In this document: positions 35,801 to 50,800 of the stretch, in pieces | How the letters are laid out: every line of letters starts with the position of its first letter | Position numbering within the stretch: the first letter of the stretch is position 1 | DNA from: Dirofilaria immitis | Lineage: Eukaryota > Nematoda > Chromadorea > Rhabditida > Onchocercidae | Assembly: GCA_024305405.1 (NCBI GenBank) | Contig: JAKNDB010000087.1 | Location: forward strand, 7,194,501-7,258,500 | Length of the DNA stretch: 64,000 bases | Direction: 5' to 3' | Program-made: the position numbers and the translations under genes | Notes under the pieces: model-generated | Databases searched by the model: none | Seen by the model: only the letters and a program-made list of their open reading frames with translations | What the model was told of the DNA's origin: nothing

Positions 35801-38800
35801 GTAAAAAATAAACTTCTTCAAATTTTAGCTATAAAGAAAAAATCTTTTCACTTCAAAAGGTTTTTCTTTTGACATCTACTCTCGACAACCTCTTCCTTTG
35901 CTTTACTTCAGCAAACTATTAATAAAAAGAAAGTTATAACATTAATCTTCTCATTCTAAATACCTTCAAATAATCGTTAAACCTAAAGATATCAAAAATT
36001 TATAGTAATCATATGATTTTCATTGATTCTGATAAAGTTTTTCTATTTTTATTTGAAATTGCTAAAATTAAAATGTAAAGAAAAGAAAAGTAAGAAAGAA
36101 AAAAAAGTAAAAATGAAAATTTAAACTAAATTTTATAATTTTCAAAACAAAACCGATTAAAATAAAATAAGTTAGTCAGATTGAATAGTAATGGAAAGCT
36201 GAACATTACGAGTGATGATGATTGGAAAATTCTGACGACAAGAAGAAGCGCGGTATCTATTTCGGGATAGTAGAATAGTATCCTCTTGGGAATATGAAGC
36301 ACTTCTCAGGAAAGCAAAAGGAAATTTCAAGAACGCAAAAGGGAAGGAAAGAAAGAGAAAAAAGAAGAGAGGAAAATGAATGTTAAAATAAAGATAAGTA
36401 ATAAGATTAAAATAAGAAATTGTATTGGATTGAGATCAAAAAGCAGGAACAAATGACATTTAAATATTTTTTCGAGCTTAGAAGTTTACCAATCAAGAAA
36501 AGTTAATTAAAATCAAGGGTAAAATGAAAGGTGAAAGAAGAGAAAAATTAGAAAAAGAAGACGATAAAAGAAAAAAAATTGATGAAGCTTTCTTTCTTTT
36601 TTTTGGTAAATTGATGATGAGTAGAAAATTTCTTAGAAGCTTCAGTCGAATAGTATTGAAAAGGAATTTCATCAAAATCGACAAATAAATAAATAAATTT
36701 CCATTATTATCTAAGAAGAGCAGAGCTCATGATAAGATTATCATTATAGATAAAAAAGCTTGAAATTAATTAACGAATTTGATGTTGACAGATATTGGAT
36801 GATGATTGCTTGGTAACATCGTTAACAATCATAATTTTCTTAATGTCAATTTTAATAAATTCGAATCAATTCTTTCAATATAATACCAAAATGAATAATA
36901 TTCAACTAATAATTTTTAATCATTCTTATTACAACAAAAGGGTAACCAGATGATAAGTATGGTGTGTAAAATTGATAGCAAAAACTTTTCTACATCCTTT
37001 TCTTAATTAAATTAAATCACTATATGATAAGGTTGATATAATAATATATAAAGTATTACCTTAAAAAATGAAAAGTACTGCAACTTCACTTTTTTCATTA
37101 TCGTATTTTTCGAATTAAAGCCAAGTTATCCTGTATTAACTCTGACGATATTAAAATGCCGAGAAGGAAATGGATAATTTCAAAAATTTGGAGTAATGAC
37201 AAAAGTTATTAAGCCGAAATTGATAAATATAAATAAAATGTGAAAATTTAATTGATAATTGCATCTTCATTAATATTAAGGGAGGCTTATTTAGCATTCA
37301 CTGACAAAATTAGTTAGAAATATAATCTTTTCTATGTAAATATAACATAAATAACACAACTTTTTCTTAAACTTCAATACTAATTAGAGAAAAAATTATA
37401 TTAAATGATAAAACTACTGATATTTGTATTGATATAAATGCCCAAGATCTTTTGGAATATAAGAAAAAAAATTAAACAAGAAAAATGAAAATAATCAACA
37501 ATAATACAAGCAGTATGGAATTGGTAATGATGTAAGAGGTAAAAAATTACAGCTAAGCAATAATGAGGAAAATTAAAAACAGGAATGTTTCAGATAATTT
37601 AGAGACATAATAAATTAATTTCATAATAATACACGCGATAATTAATAGATAATATTATTAATAGAAAGGTGAAATCATGGAAATTATTGGAATGATATTC
37701 ATAAATTTATGTTTTGATGTTAAAATTTGAATTAAAATATAAAATCCAATTAAACTTTGAAAATTACAGTTGAGAAAAACCTTCAAGCTTAAGTGAGGGG
37801 AACATAAAGTTTTTCATAAATATATAAGAAATCTTTCAAGCTATAAGAAAGAAAATTACATTAAAAAAAGAAAAGCATAATAAAGTCAGAGCACTATTTG
37901 TAGGATTTCTCAAATTTCTGTTACAACAGTAAAATTTTCCCTTTTCCTTTCGCTTTTTTTCACTCTCTCATTCTCTCTCCCTCTGTTTAATATTCTACTG
38001 CTAATTGCATTTCTAACTTTTATTTACAAAGCCATCACTTTGTATTAAAATAAAAAGGGCTGAAATATCTTTCGTTTTATCATTTATCATGATTATCATT
38101 TGATGTAGCATTAGTGATTGAAAAAATGATATGGTCAATTTCATTTTTGAATGAAAGATTTGAAGCTAATACCATTTCTTCAATACTCTTAATTTATGAA
38201 GTAAAAAAATACCAGCAATAATATATTAGGATGAAGAATGCTATTCATGGTCGAACAAAATATACTGCTAAACGTCAAATAAAGAATAAGTTGCTGGAGT
38301 AAACGGAAAAAGAAAGACTTGAATTTTAATAAATAAAATAATTTCTATGCAAATATTTCTTAAAAATCATTATCATTATCGTTAAGGAAAGGATGCTCGA
38401 TAATTAAGAGCGATGTTAATGATAGTAGTCGCGATGAAAATTGAAAAATATAGATTTGCTTCTAACTGGAAGAATGTCAACATCAATATGTTGTGCCAAA
38501 TATTATCAAGACTAATCAATATTTTGCATTAACAGTTTATACTAGTTAATTAATAATTTCATTCTGCTATAAATAATATGATACGAAAAGTTACTTGTCA
38601 ATCATCAGTCATACTTATTACCTCAATCAATAACTTTACTATTGTCAACTGCAGTAGGATAATAATTTATCAAAGTTTAGATATATTAAGCAGTAATTTG
38701 TATTTATTAATATTACTAATTTCATTCTTTATCAATAGCAACACGGCATAATTAATTTAATTTATTGATAGTTCACATTCATTAATTAATAATTTTTATT

Positions 38801-41800
38801 TTGTTGATCAACAATTTCACTGGTTGTGACGATATGCGACACGATTCTTTAAATCGAGTGAAAGAATGCTGCTCATCTAATTAATGAGAGCACAAATATC
38901 AGAAAAAAAACTTACTATTATTATCTCGAGCACATATTTGTCGAAAATAATGTTTGAACTCTTTCCATGCTTTTGAAGTATCACTGATATTTGTAATAGC
39001 AATTGTCCAATTAGGTGATAATTTGCTAACTAATGCATCAACTTTTTCGTCAACAATTCGTCACATTGTTTCGATGTACGATATTCATCCATAACTGAGT
39101 ATGCCGGAAGTAATCTAGTACTGTTATGATATTCAGTTTCACCATCAATGGTTAATAATTCCCGTTCTGTTGATAGCAGGCATATTTCAGTATAAAAATC
39201 TTCAAAATTAATCCAAGCTTCTTTAATACCATTCGTATTTGATATATGATATTTCCAACCAGCAGCAAATTGATTTGCCAAATTTTCGAATTTATCCAAT
39301 AAAGTATTACGGCAATTTTGAAGATCAAATTTAATCGAATTAAATTGTTCCCATTTAATAATACTATTATTATCAGAATCAATTTCCAATATTTTAGATT
39401 TGCTTTCAATTTGTTTCGGCAAAGCCATTGCTGTTGTTTTGTTATTATTATTATTATCGTAATAATATAGGTTGTTTTCTTCTTTTCTCTCAGAAATGAA
39501 ATTTGATATAAAATTAGAAAAATTATTTTCGAAGACGAAACAATAATACGCTAAAAGATAGCGAAAACAATGAATACGATACAAGAAATAATATTATTGG
39601 AATAGGAATAGATATTTAGTAATTCTTTTTTTAATCATTACATTTATTATTATCATTATTTTTAGTAAAAATGAAGCAAAAAATTTGAAAAAAAAGTATT
39701 ATACAAAGATTGAAAGAAGAAATGTTTTTCTTATTTTTTACATTTCATTTGAGTAAACTTTGAATGGTATTATAGTCAGAAGGAATGAAAATAATCAATA
39801 AATTAATATCTTATGATAACACTATAAATAGTAAAAATAATAATAAAGTTTGAAAATATAGTTAGTCTTAAACATATATTTAAGTGAAAAACAAATACAA
39901 TAAGGAATTCATCGTTGAACATTATTCGTTTGTTAAATCAATTATTTAAAATTTTGTTTGCTTTAGAATTAAAAAGCGAAAGAGAAATAATAATATTAGT
40001 ATTATATTTATTATTTGAATTAATTAATTATTATTGTTGTTATTGCTACAAAAAAAGGAATAAAATATATTGTATTGGATCATACTACCAATAATAAGTA
40101 TAAATTATAAAAAATTATGGTAAAACATAATCGACTGAAAATTGATATTTATTCTAATAAAATGCTATTTAATCATAATTAATTAAGAAAAATATGATAA
40201 TTGATAGATTATTAATATTATATTAATAATAACAAGTATTAATAATTGCATTACCAATGAATGATTAATAAGTAATAATAATAACGAAAATTGCTAAAAT
40301 AAATGATCGTTAGAAAAGAATATTCCAGAAGTAATCGAATTAAATATTATATCTGAGTATTCAATATGCAATAACTATTTAACACTATTTAACGATTAAA
40401 GTAACAGATATCTCAAATCAATTCAAGCCATAGGTATAGGTTCTCTCTTTCTTTCTCTCTCTCTCATATATATATATATATCAGTCAATTTATGAATATG
40501 GAAAATTGATGCCAATAAATTTAACTATGGAAATAGATTCTTTCGACGAATATTGCAAATTAAACGATAACGGTATTTTTACGAGAAAATATTACATTTA
40601 AATGATTGTAATCATTGTGTAATTCTATCCTCAAACATAAATGATAATGTTAACATTATTAATAATAATGACATAGTATAATGCTGATAATGATAATTGA
40701 TAATGTTAATAAAAATTACATAAAAAGAACAAGAGTAAATAATGATCAAATAAGTAAATTTTTTTTGATAAAAAAATAACGGCAGAGGAAAAAATGAAGA
40801 AGAATGCTAGAAAAAAGAAAACGAGGCTAATTAATTAAACGATTAAAAATTTTCAGAAGAGAATATTTTTCATTAAAAGATGAAATGGATAGCTACTGGA
40901 AGTTATTTCCTTTTTCAACTTAACTTATAAAGGAAAGAATAAAGGAATAACAAGGAATTGGAAAAGATGATGTCAAATGTCAAATATATATCGGATATAT
41001 TTCAATCTTTTCCTCTTCTATTCCCCTACCTCTTCTACTTCTTACTATTTTCATCACTTTCATGATCCATGCCAAAATATTTACTAACTTAGAGCTATAA
41101 TAGCTATAAAAGCCTTTTATACTTTACAACTAAATTAGAAAAATTAAAACTGAGGAGAGAAAAAGGAAAAAAAAATATATATGTAATCATTTTTTTCCTT
41201 CATATCCTGCAGAATAAAATTTATTCCAAAAGAATTAATAAAATAATTTTGAAAAGAAAAATGATAAAAATATATAAAAATAAAATGAATTAATCCGAAA
41301 ATTATTGGAGTGTCTCAAATGAATTGAATAATTTGAAAGAAATAATTAAAAATAATAAGCCGATTTTTTTAGAAGAATAAGAAATGGAAAGAATTCAGGA
41401 ATAAAAATTATTTCGATATGAACCATTTCGAATAATATAGATCATCTTGAGAGCTATAAGAATAATAAAAATAAATATACAAGGAAAATTAGAATTATTT
41501 ATCTAAAAACCAATAAATAATAAAAATTTTTATCAAGATATCTAAATTTTTCTTTACATATATCGAAATGATTTTATTCCTAAATTCTCTCTATCTTTTA
41601 TTCTTTAAAAAAATTTTTTTATTTTTAACTTCCAATTTCTCGAAAAAATTTTTCCACTTGAAAATAACAACTAAATGATGATGATAAGTTGTATTTTCCC
41701 ATTTTTTCTTATTTTTATTTTCATAAATGTTTCTTTTTATTTTAACTTCGTCATTTTTTTTCATCATAATCATGAATAAAAGGAAATCATCGAATATTAT

Positions 41801-44800
41801 TATTATTATCTATTATTTAATAGTACTATAATTTCTCACTACTTTGCATTTCTTTCATTTCCTAATAATATTTATAAAGTAACAATCCGTAAACAACTTT
41901 AATTTTATGTCGTTAACTGATCCAAATGTGGCATCGTTTTCCTCACAAAAATTTGTAAGCAAAGGTAATATTATTAGGGAATAAAAGAATTCATTAAATA
42001 ATATATGCCTAACAAAGTATATAATATTATGTATAAATATCATAGTTTGAAAAAATAAAAAAATTACAATTTTAGAAAGAAAGATAAAATTAATTAAATC
42101 ATTTAGCAATGGAAATGTGTAATTACCAGCATTTTTAATTTTTGAAGAGTGGAAGAAAAATGTCTTTATACCTTCTCCAGAATTTGAATTTTCTAAAAAT
42201 CAGAACAGAAATTTTACACCTTCTGCCTTTTTAAATAATATCATAATAATAAAAGAGGAAGATATCAGCATGAAATGATATAAACAGGATTAAAAATAAA
42301 CGAACATACTAAGTGACTCAAAAGTTGTATTCGAGAATTACTGATTAGTGCAATTATTAGAAGTGTTCCAAATTTCTCTCGATAATTTCTCCTTTTTTCC
42401 ATAATTCCCTCTCTGTTTTCATTTGTGGAATATTTTTTGAGAATACGATCAAATATTATTATTATAATAATAATGGAGACTCAGACATTGGAAACTTAGA
42501 GAGCAATACATAGAATTCTGTTGGTAAATTGGATTCTGAAACAAATTAGTTTCGCAAATCATTACACACGTTATATGTATATTAATAATTTCAAAATATA
42601 GAAACTGAAAAATCTACCATGATTACTGGAATATTCCAAATCATTCATCTCTTGTCAACAGCAAAATCAACACTCAAAAAAAAAACAATTTTTTACCAAC
42701 TTATATAAATCTATCATCATCAGTAGTAGATCAATTTATCAATCGTTTGAAGAGCAGAAAAAAATGGCCTAAAAAAGGAAAGTTATTAAAAATACAAGAA
42801 TTTAATAACAATGTATTCAAAAATAAAAAAAAATTTCAGTAATAATAAACTTAAGGATAGAAGAAAGGGAAAAAATCTTCCTTTTCCAATAGCAAAAAAA
42901 AGGAAAATGATTACAAACAAATTGAACAGATAAAATAACTGCATAGCTAAACTATGACGAAAGATTTCGGAAGGATATGATGAAAAGAAGTGTTTGATTG
43001 AATAATAAAGTATAGAAAAATTATTTGATAAAAAAATTGAACGAAAGAAAAAGGACATATATGACCGTCCACAACCGACATGATACATGCACTTAAACAA
43101 AAAAGAAATGAAAGAATTTTTGATATAAAAAAAAAAGTATTAATGAGACAAGATTAAAAGTAATGATTTATATTAAGACGCAATGATGCGATAAGTAAAA
43201 GAAATAATAAGGTATGAAAGGAAATAACTTCAATGGACAAAATTTAAGGAAAGAAAAGAAAAAGATAAAAGCAAATTGAAATCGTTATAATTCTCGAAAA
43301 GAAAAATATACACGAATGCAAAAAAAAACATCAAATTATCACTATAACAAAGACAGCATGCATCAAAACTATTCGGAAAAAAATCCAAAGAAGAAATGAA
43401 AAGCATATAGTAAAAAATAAATAAATAAAACAAAAGTAAGAGGACGAAGGATAGTCATATATATAAATATTGCTAAATGGAATAAATCAAAATTTTGAAG
43501 TAGAATTGAAATAACTGGTTGTTTTAGTCGAAATAAGTTCACTTCAATAGTTTTTTTCTGTTCTTTTTGTTCAATAGCTTTTATAAATGATTATGGAAAG
43601 AAGGAATTTAAAAAAAAAAATAATTTTTTTCTCATCAACAAAAATGCCGTAATGTGCCAAGTTTTTATAACATAAAATTGCTCTATATTTTAAAAATTAA
43701 CAATTTTTTTACATTTTTAATCATTTTTATGAGATTTTTCTAAATTAATTTATTGGAAAATAAAATTAATGTTTGTTTTATCATTTTGCTAACTTGAATA
43801 TTTTTTTCTTTCGTTTCTTTTTTAAATAATATTATTAACTTTTTACTCTTTATACGGTGTGCTTTATAAATGATTGAATGATCCTGCCTGATTTCTCGAA
43901 TTGGAATAGTTTGTTATCGTTGATTTTCATGCAAATTATATAAATAAATGAGTAAAAATTCAAAGAAGGGTTGAGGAATGTTAAAAGATTTCCCAGTTAT
44001 ACATCAATCTTAGCTTATATCATTATTTAATCATGAAAGGGAAAAATGCTGCTAACTTAAGGAAATAACTTCTAGCAAATTTTTTAAACTTTGCTCATAT
44101 TTAGGCCAGACTTTACGGAATGTCACTTTTTAATATACCCCACACCCGAAATTTAGGAAATAAAATTACTGCAAACAGGTTGCATGACGTATTTAAGTTT
44201 CCAAATTTTAGGTTGCACTAAGTGACTTAACAAATTTAGGTGGGAAAAGAAACCAGTTCTTTCTTTCGTTTTTCTTGCTTTACAAAGTTTTGACTTGAAA
44301 TCATTCCACAATAATTAAGCAAAGCACAATAAGTCATCCACACAATAAGTCATCCCTCCACATTCGTGATACAATTTCTTGAACATATTGAACTTATTTA
44401 CAAAGAGAAAAAGAGTTTCTAGTAGTTGCGAATTTCATATATATATATATATATATATGAAAAATATATATATATATATTTTCATTTTCTTAAATACAAT
44501 AAAAGATGACGAGAGTACGATAAAAATCGGCGGGAAAAGTGTCGCAGTAAAGGGAAAGAAGAATGTTAAGTTGACGATAGACGATATGGTAAATTAGTAT
44601 TTAACACATTTGATTTAATAACTTGCAGTTGTGTCAAAAGAGAAGGAAAAAGTGTAAAATCGAAATGCTACGAAGCAGGTGATTTGTATGATGCATGGAT
44701 GATTTAGTTAAGTGTAATAGCTTTTAAAGTTAACTGCATTTAAGTGCTTTTTATCATTTTCAAACTAAAAGAGACAGCGAGATTTTCATAATTGCAAATG

Positions 44801-47800
44801 AAATTCAAAATTGATAAGAAAAAGGAATAGTAAAAAGAAATCGATAGAAATCACAAATGCGAATAAAAATGATATGTTTGAGAAAAAATCAAAGGGATAA
44901 CTAAGTAAGGAAATAAGATATAAAGAAAAATATTTATTTTGAAATTTGCGGTTTTTTGTTTCAGTTTTTCAGTTTTTATGAGTTCATGCTCATATTTTTT
45001 GCAAATTTAAAATTTTTTTTATTTTCGACTATCATTAATTATCCAATTACACCAATATTTCTTCATCAAACATTCATAATTGCATATGTATGTATAAATG
45101 TAATAAATGATGGAAAATTGATGTTAAAAGATTTCAGAACAAATAACTTATCAAAGAACATAGCTGTTAATCAAATTTTTATTAAAAATAGAAAATAGTA
45201 AACAATAAATTATTAAATTAAATAAATCAACTAAATAAGCCAAATAAAATTGATATACGAGAAAAGTTAAGAGAATGAAATTTCCTCTAAATTTTTAATA
45301 GAATAAAGATAGACTTATTTACCTATGAATAATAAAATTTCATAAGATACATTTTATTTCTTAAACGTAATTGAATATAATTTCATTAGTTATTTTGTCC
45401 ATTTCTATTCATATTTCTCATCGGCCTTTCACTTAGTCATTATTCTCTCTATAATGCATTACAAAGTTTAATTATAGAAGTTTTTAAAAACTTGAAAGTT
45501 CAATTACTTCTGCATCAACTGATAGATATATATGTTGCGTGACATACCTATTCAATTATTAGGTGAAAGTAAAGACTTATTTTCTAATAATTATGGATAT
45601 TATTGATAGTTAAATGTCCTATGTATGGACTTGATTTCATGCATGTCTTCTTTTAGCAAATTAAATTCTAATTTTAGAATTGATTTTCCAAAGAATGTAA
45701 GCAGTAAACCTTTAACGATTCCTAAATAAAGTGTTTAATTAATTGTTGCAAAAACATACCTTCTCAATTTTTTCGACATTCACAAAGTATGTATAAAATG
45801 CAGATAAGATATAGAAAAATATATATACATAAAATAATATCGTTGCATATACTGATATACTATAGTATAAATATTACAACATATAATTAGTACATATATT
45901 ATAGCGTCAAATAAAAATTATATGTTAAAAGCCTTTCTGTTTATTATGAAAGAAGCTAAGCTATATTTTCTATATTAACATTTTTAAAGATACTTTACTA
46001 TGCTTTCTTCCCCATTTATTTTCACATAGGCTATGGTTACACAAAATAAATACTACAGTAAGTTCCTACTGAAATAGTCATTATAGCAGGATGACTTTTA
46101 TAAGAAATTATAAAAATTTTATGACAGTTGCATTTATTATTTTCACTTCGTATTTCATCTTTTGGAGATGTTTTTGAAGTGCATTATTACTATGATTCTC
46201 ATTTTAAGGATTTTTTTGAAATTCATTAACAATGGCTATCAATTAATATTTTTAAAAATTTAAAAACAGTTTTCACTTATGATATAGCAGGTAAGATTAA
46301 TTGGTTAGAAATTTTACTAACAAAAACAAGAAAGAACTTCAACGAATAAAATTTGTTTTTCAAAAAATAAAAAATGAAAAAAGAAACCTAACGAACAATA
46401 AATAACACAAATACAAAGCATGCTCATTTGTTTTTATCACAAACAATGGCCTTTTAAAAATGATAAAGGTTTCTAATAAATCAATTTCGTTTTTTTAATC
46501 TTAAATTGATACTTTGCTTTCATATAAAATAGATAAGCTGTTAAACTAATGAAATTGACTATTAAATATATACGAGCTCATTTTTGAAACATCAGAATAT
46601 GCCAAATGAGTGACACAGTAATAAAAAGGTAAATGAGAAATAATAATCAATGTTTGGAATTAACTGTGGAGAAAAAAAAGAGATTACATAAGACTAATTT
46701 AAGATTTGATAAGCTGAAATGTATATTTAAGAATAGCACAAACCAAAACAACATGTCTTTAAAACTATAACATGAAATATTTCGTTTATATTGTTAAGTT
46801 TGTGCAGATTCATTACAAATAGAAGAGAATCTTTGATGATGATTTTTCGGAAATGAATTTGAATCCTGCTATTATCATATCTTGGATATTCCGGGATGTG
46901 TACTTGTAAAATAAAATTTCAGCAATTGATGACAATTAGAAACATGATGGCATTGATTTTCTTCTGATTGATTATTCAAGGTATTATCGATAAGTAGGAA
47001 GTAAGCACAAATAAAGTAAAAATAATTCAATATTTGTAATGAATTTCGCTCAAAAAAATGCCTAAATTTTTTTCCAAAATTTAAAAATGAAGTTTTATGC
47101 ATTCAGTCACATGACTTAGAAACTATAACGAGCAAATCAATAATAAAATTAAAATTTAAACAATGGAAAGTTTCAGTAACAATAAAATCCATTTCTCCTC
47201 GACTTATTTGGAGCAGTAATTGTTTTAGAATAAATATAATGTGTTAAAAATAATCTCACGCTAAACTTCTTTCGTCGGAAAAAGCATTATATAAGCAGAA
47301 AAATAGGATGGAAATAATATGACAGTTTTTGCGGAACTTTTTATCAATGGATAAAATGGAATGAAATGCTGCTTAACAGGAAGTGCAAGTCCAGTTTTGT
47401 TAAGAATAAATCCTTCTAAAGAATAATGGATAAAATAGTGCGATCAGAAGGAAGCAAGCATGATTGCATGAGGTCAAGCACTAATAAATGCTAATAAAAA
47501 TCATTTCATTTCCTCTCCGGCTTTACTGATATGCTTCATTTCCTTCTAAGAATGTAGAACTGAAACTACAGATGTAAAGGGAAATATACACCGTCCAACA
47601 ACAAAATATGCTATAGCAATTTTATTCATTACTGCCAATTGATAATCAGTTGACACAGAGCAACAATAGTTTTACCTGGAAGAGTAAAGAAAAAGTTGAA
47701 AATAGCTTACTTGGCGGATTAGAATCAATGGACAAAACCGGTGAATACGGACCAATACCTTTCATTGTTGCTGCTGCCACCTTAAAAGTATAAGTTTTTG

Positions 47801-50800
47801 GTATGGATACATCATATGTTACCGAACGACCATTTGTAACCTGAAATTAATAGAAGTCAGAAAAAACATATTTATAAAAAATAGGCTTAAAAAAGAAAAT
47901 TATTATCTTAAAAGGAAAATATTCAGCAGTGAATAAAAAGAAGTTATTCGAAAATTTCGAAAAATTGAATTTTTGAATGAAATATTTATTCTCGCAACAC
48001 TTTCATTTTGCTCATTTGTCAAGAAAAGGAAAAAAATGATTTGCACGATTAAAGACTAAGTCCAATTCTAAAATACATCGAGAATTCATTATCTCCTTAT
48101 ATTGATCTAAATTCGGCAAACTAACATTCAATTTTCTCTCACAATACTATGTAAAGTAAATAGCGAAATTTAGGACTAATATTTTGCCATTTTTTTAAAT
48201 TGTAGTCTACAACTTTACGATGATGGCGTTATTTAATTTAATGATTTTCAGAAGATATTAAGAATGTGGGATTCTACATAAAAATTTTGACAAAATATTT
48301 TAAGAAAAAGGAAAAAGAAGCAACTAACATTTCGAATAATTTTTTCATCACCCGGTTGCAATGGAGTGAGAACTGCTTGGTAATACGTAATATTACCATT
48401 TCGCTGGTCAATTACCGGTGGATCCCATGATATTATCATCTGAATAAATGATTTATTGAATTACTATAAGAAAATTTCATAAACTTAATGTTAAATCATC
48501 ATTCTAAAAAATTGAAATCTTCTGATTAAATAAACAAGAGATTAACTTTCAAATAGCGTCAATTTTTCAAAAAAAAAAATAAAAAAATAAAATCGGGTGT
48601 TAGTTTATAATCCAAAATCATAGTTCATGTTTATAATAGCTAAATAATTTGATTTTAAAATTTCACATTCATATGCAAACTTTATCAGTGCATCAAACTA
48701 TTAATAGCAATAGTCAATCGGCGACCATAAATTAAAGTTAAGTAAAAAAAAATCAAATCTCAGCATAATAATTTTTTCTGATATTTTTAGGAAACAGTTA
48801 CTAGCTTTTTTTTAATCATGTTCGCATATATCAATATGAGTATAATCCAATTATCCAGGTTCCCAATTTTTTTGTCAAAAAATGGAATTAATACAAACTA
48901 AGATTTATTGAAGTACATGTCCTTCCTAATTTAATCCATCCAGGTAATAACAAATAGTTTATAAACTTCATAGTTAAGATCATGAATAAATATTCCTTTT
49001 TATTGATACAAAAATAAACTGTCATTAAGGCTCGAATATTTACTTCTATCGATTAAGCAATGAAAAAGAATCTTTATATTCTTAGTTCTTGGATGGTCGT
49101 TTAAATTTCATTATATCATCTGCAAATTTCCAGATTATATGGATTGTTTAATTACTAATTTATTAATGGGAAAACAAAATAACAGTGATAATTAATTCTA
49201 AGATAGATAAATTTAATCATTCGAGAAATGAGAGATAATAAGTAGAGAAAGAGGGAATATAAATAAAAAAATAAAGAAATAACAATGAAGAGAAGATATA
49301 ATGTAAGATTAAACTAATAATTTGACTGAATCATTAAAACATGCTACATCAAAGTTCTACCATTTTTTTATCTCATCAATTTCTAATATTATATACTATT
49401 ATTATTCCAAAATGGATTAACTATAAAATTTATAAATTTGAGTTTTTAAATTTAATAAATTAATATTTTAATGTGAAATTATAAATTATCAAAAAATGCA
49501 ACAATGTACCGTTTCATAAAGTAATTTTATCGTAAATTTTAGGTTTAATTAGGATGAATTTGGAAAAAATGTAATGTGTAGTAATTGCAAGAAGTAATTA
49601 TAAGAAATTTGAATGTTTGATAAAGTTTTCTTGTTTTTTAAATGTCATGGAATTCAAGTTTGATTGAACGATAAAGATAAATTAATAAAATTTGAAAACA
49701 GCAATGATATAATTAAAATAAAAAAGCGTTTGATTATTAGTATTATGGAAAATCCACGTTGGGAAAAATGATGTGATAAACTTTAAACCATAATTTATCC
49801 GAAATAATATAAGCACAACTTATTATCGGTAAAAATTACAAGAATTATTACTGATTATTACTATTATCGTATAATACATTGAATTCCTTCCTAATAATAT
49901 TATTCTTATATTAATTCTAACAATTGCTTGCCTTATCGATAAAAGAGAAATGAAAAAATCTGATCGTTCCACTTCAATTTATTAAAAAAAAAAAAAAAAA
50001 AGAAGAGAAAATGTCATATAATTGATATAACTTTTCAGAGGAAAGAGAAATAAAAGCAAAATTTGTCAAAAATGATATTAAATTCTTTCGAAATAAATTA
50101 CATATAAATAATATTAACTTTCCATTCGTTTTTTCTAATTTTTTTGCATTATCTTTAATGAATTATTACAGTTGTAAATAACATAAGCCGAAATGAATAA
50201 GCAAAATGGCAATTTTCAATGAAATTATCAAATTGTTATAAAATTTGGATTAAATTTTCAAATTGATATTTTGAATGATTAATTTCGCATTTTTCTCGTT
50301 ACAATAAATGAAAGTAACTAATATCTATAATAATTATCAAATAATAAACTGAACGATTGAAAAAATATATCTTATACATTTTAATAATAAGTGATTTAAT
50401 TTTGATAATCAATATATAATATTTTATGACAGTTATACAGGTAACAGTGGCAACGGTAAATTTGATAAATTGATGAAATATTTGATAAAAAACAGCCTAA
50501 AAAAATTGAATAAATAATGAAATCGAAAACTTTCTATCAATTTTGATATTAATTTATAACGCTGTTTGTAATTGAAGCAAATAACACTATTAATAATTTA
50601 ATTTATAAAAATTATTAAAATCATTTATCCAAAAATAATCTTTTATTGTAACATTTCTTTTTCCTACGAAACAATAAGACCAACTTATCCCTACTGAATA
50701 CATATAACATCATAATAATACTACAACGGAAGATATGAAAAAAAATACAATGAAGTAGTTTTTGGGAAGAAAAGCCAATATCCCAAAAATTTAATATTAT

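Larger units (their letters stand above)
39551..47710 (-). other. ptp-3: Intron part upstream of optional exon A
   Basis: AT-rich intronic sequence. Holds a CT/AT simple repeat (about 40441-40480), an (AT)n block (about 44437-44480) and a 16-bp tandem duplication near 44322-44357. A short plus-strand frame at 44500-44597 is Lys/Asp-rich and less AT-rich but has no supporting splice context. The hydrophobic minus frames at 42786-43433 look like A-rich shadows. Confidence 0.6.

Noticed and set aside
42786..43433. Long hydrophobic minus-strand frames
   Set aside because: They are the complement of A- and G-rich intron sequence; Phe/Leu/Ile-only composition, no splice sites.
44500..44597. Plus-strand frame with [14 protein letters not shown]
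   Set aside because: Less AT-rich and curious, but short, preceded by an (AT)n repeat and without an acceptor; not enough to call.
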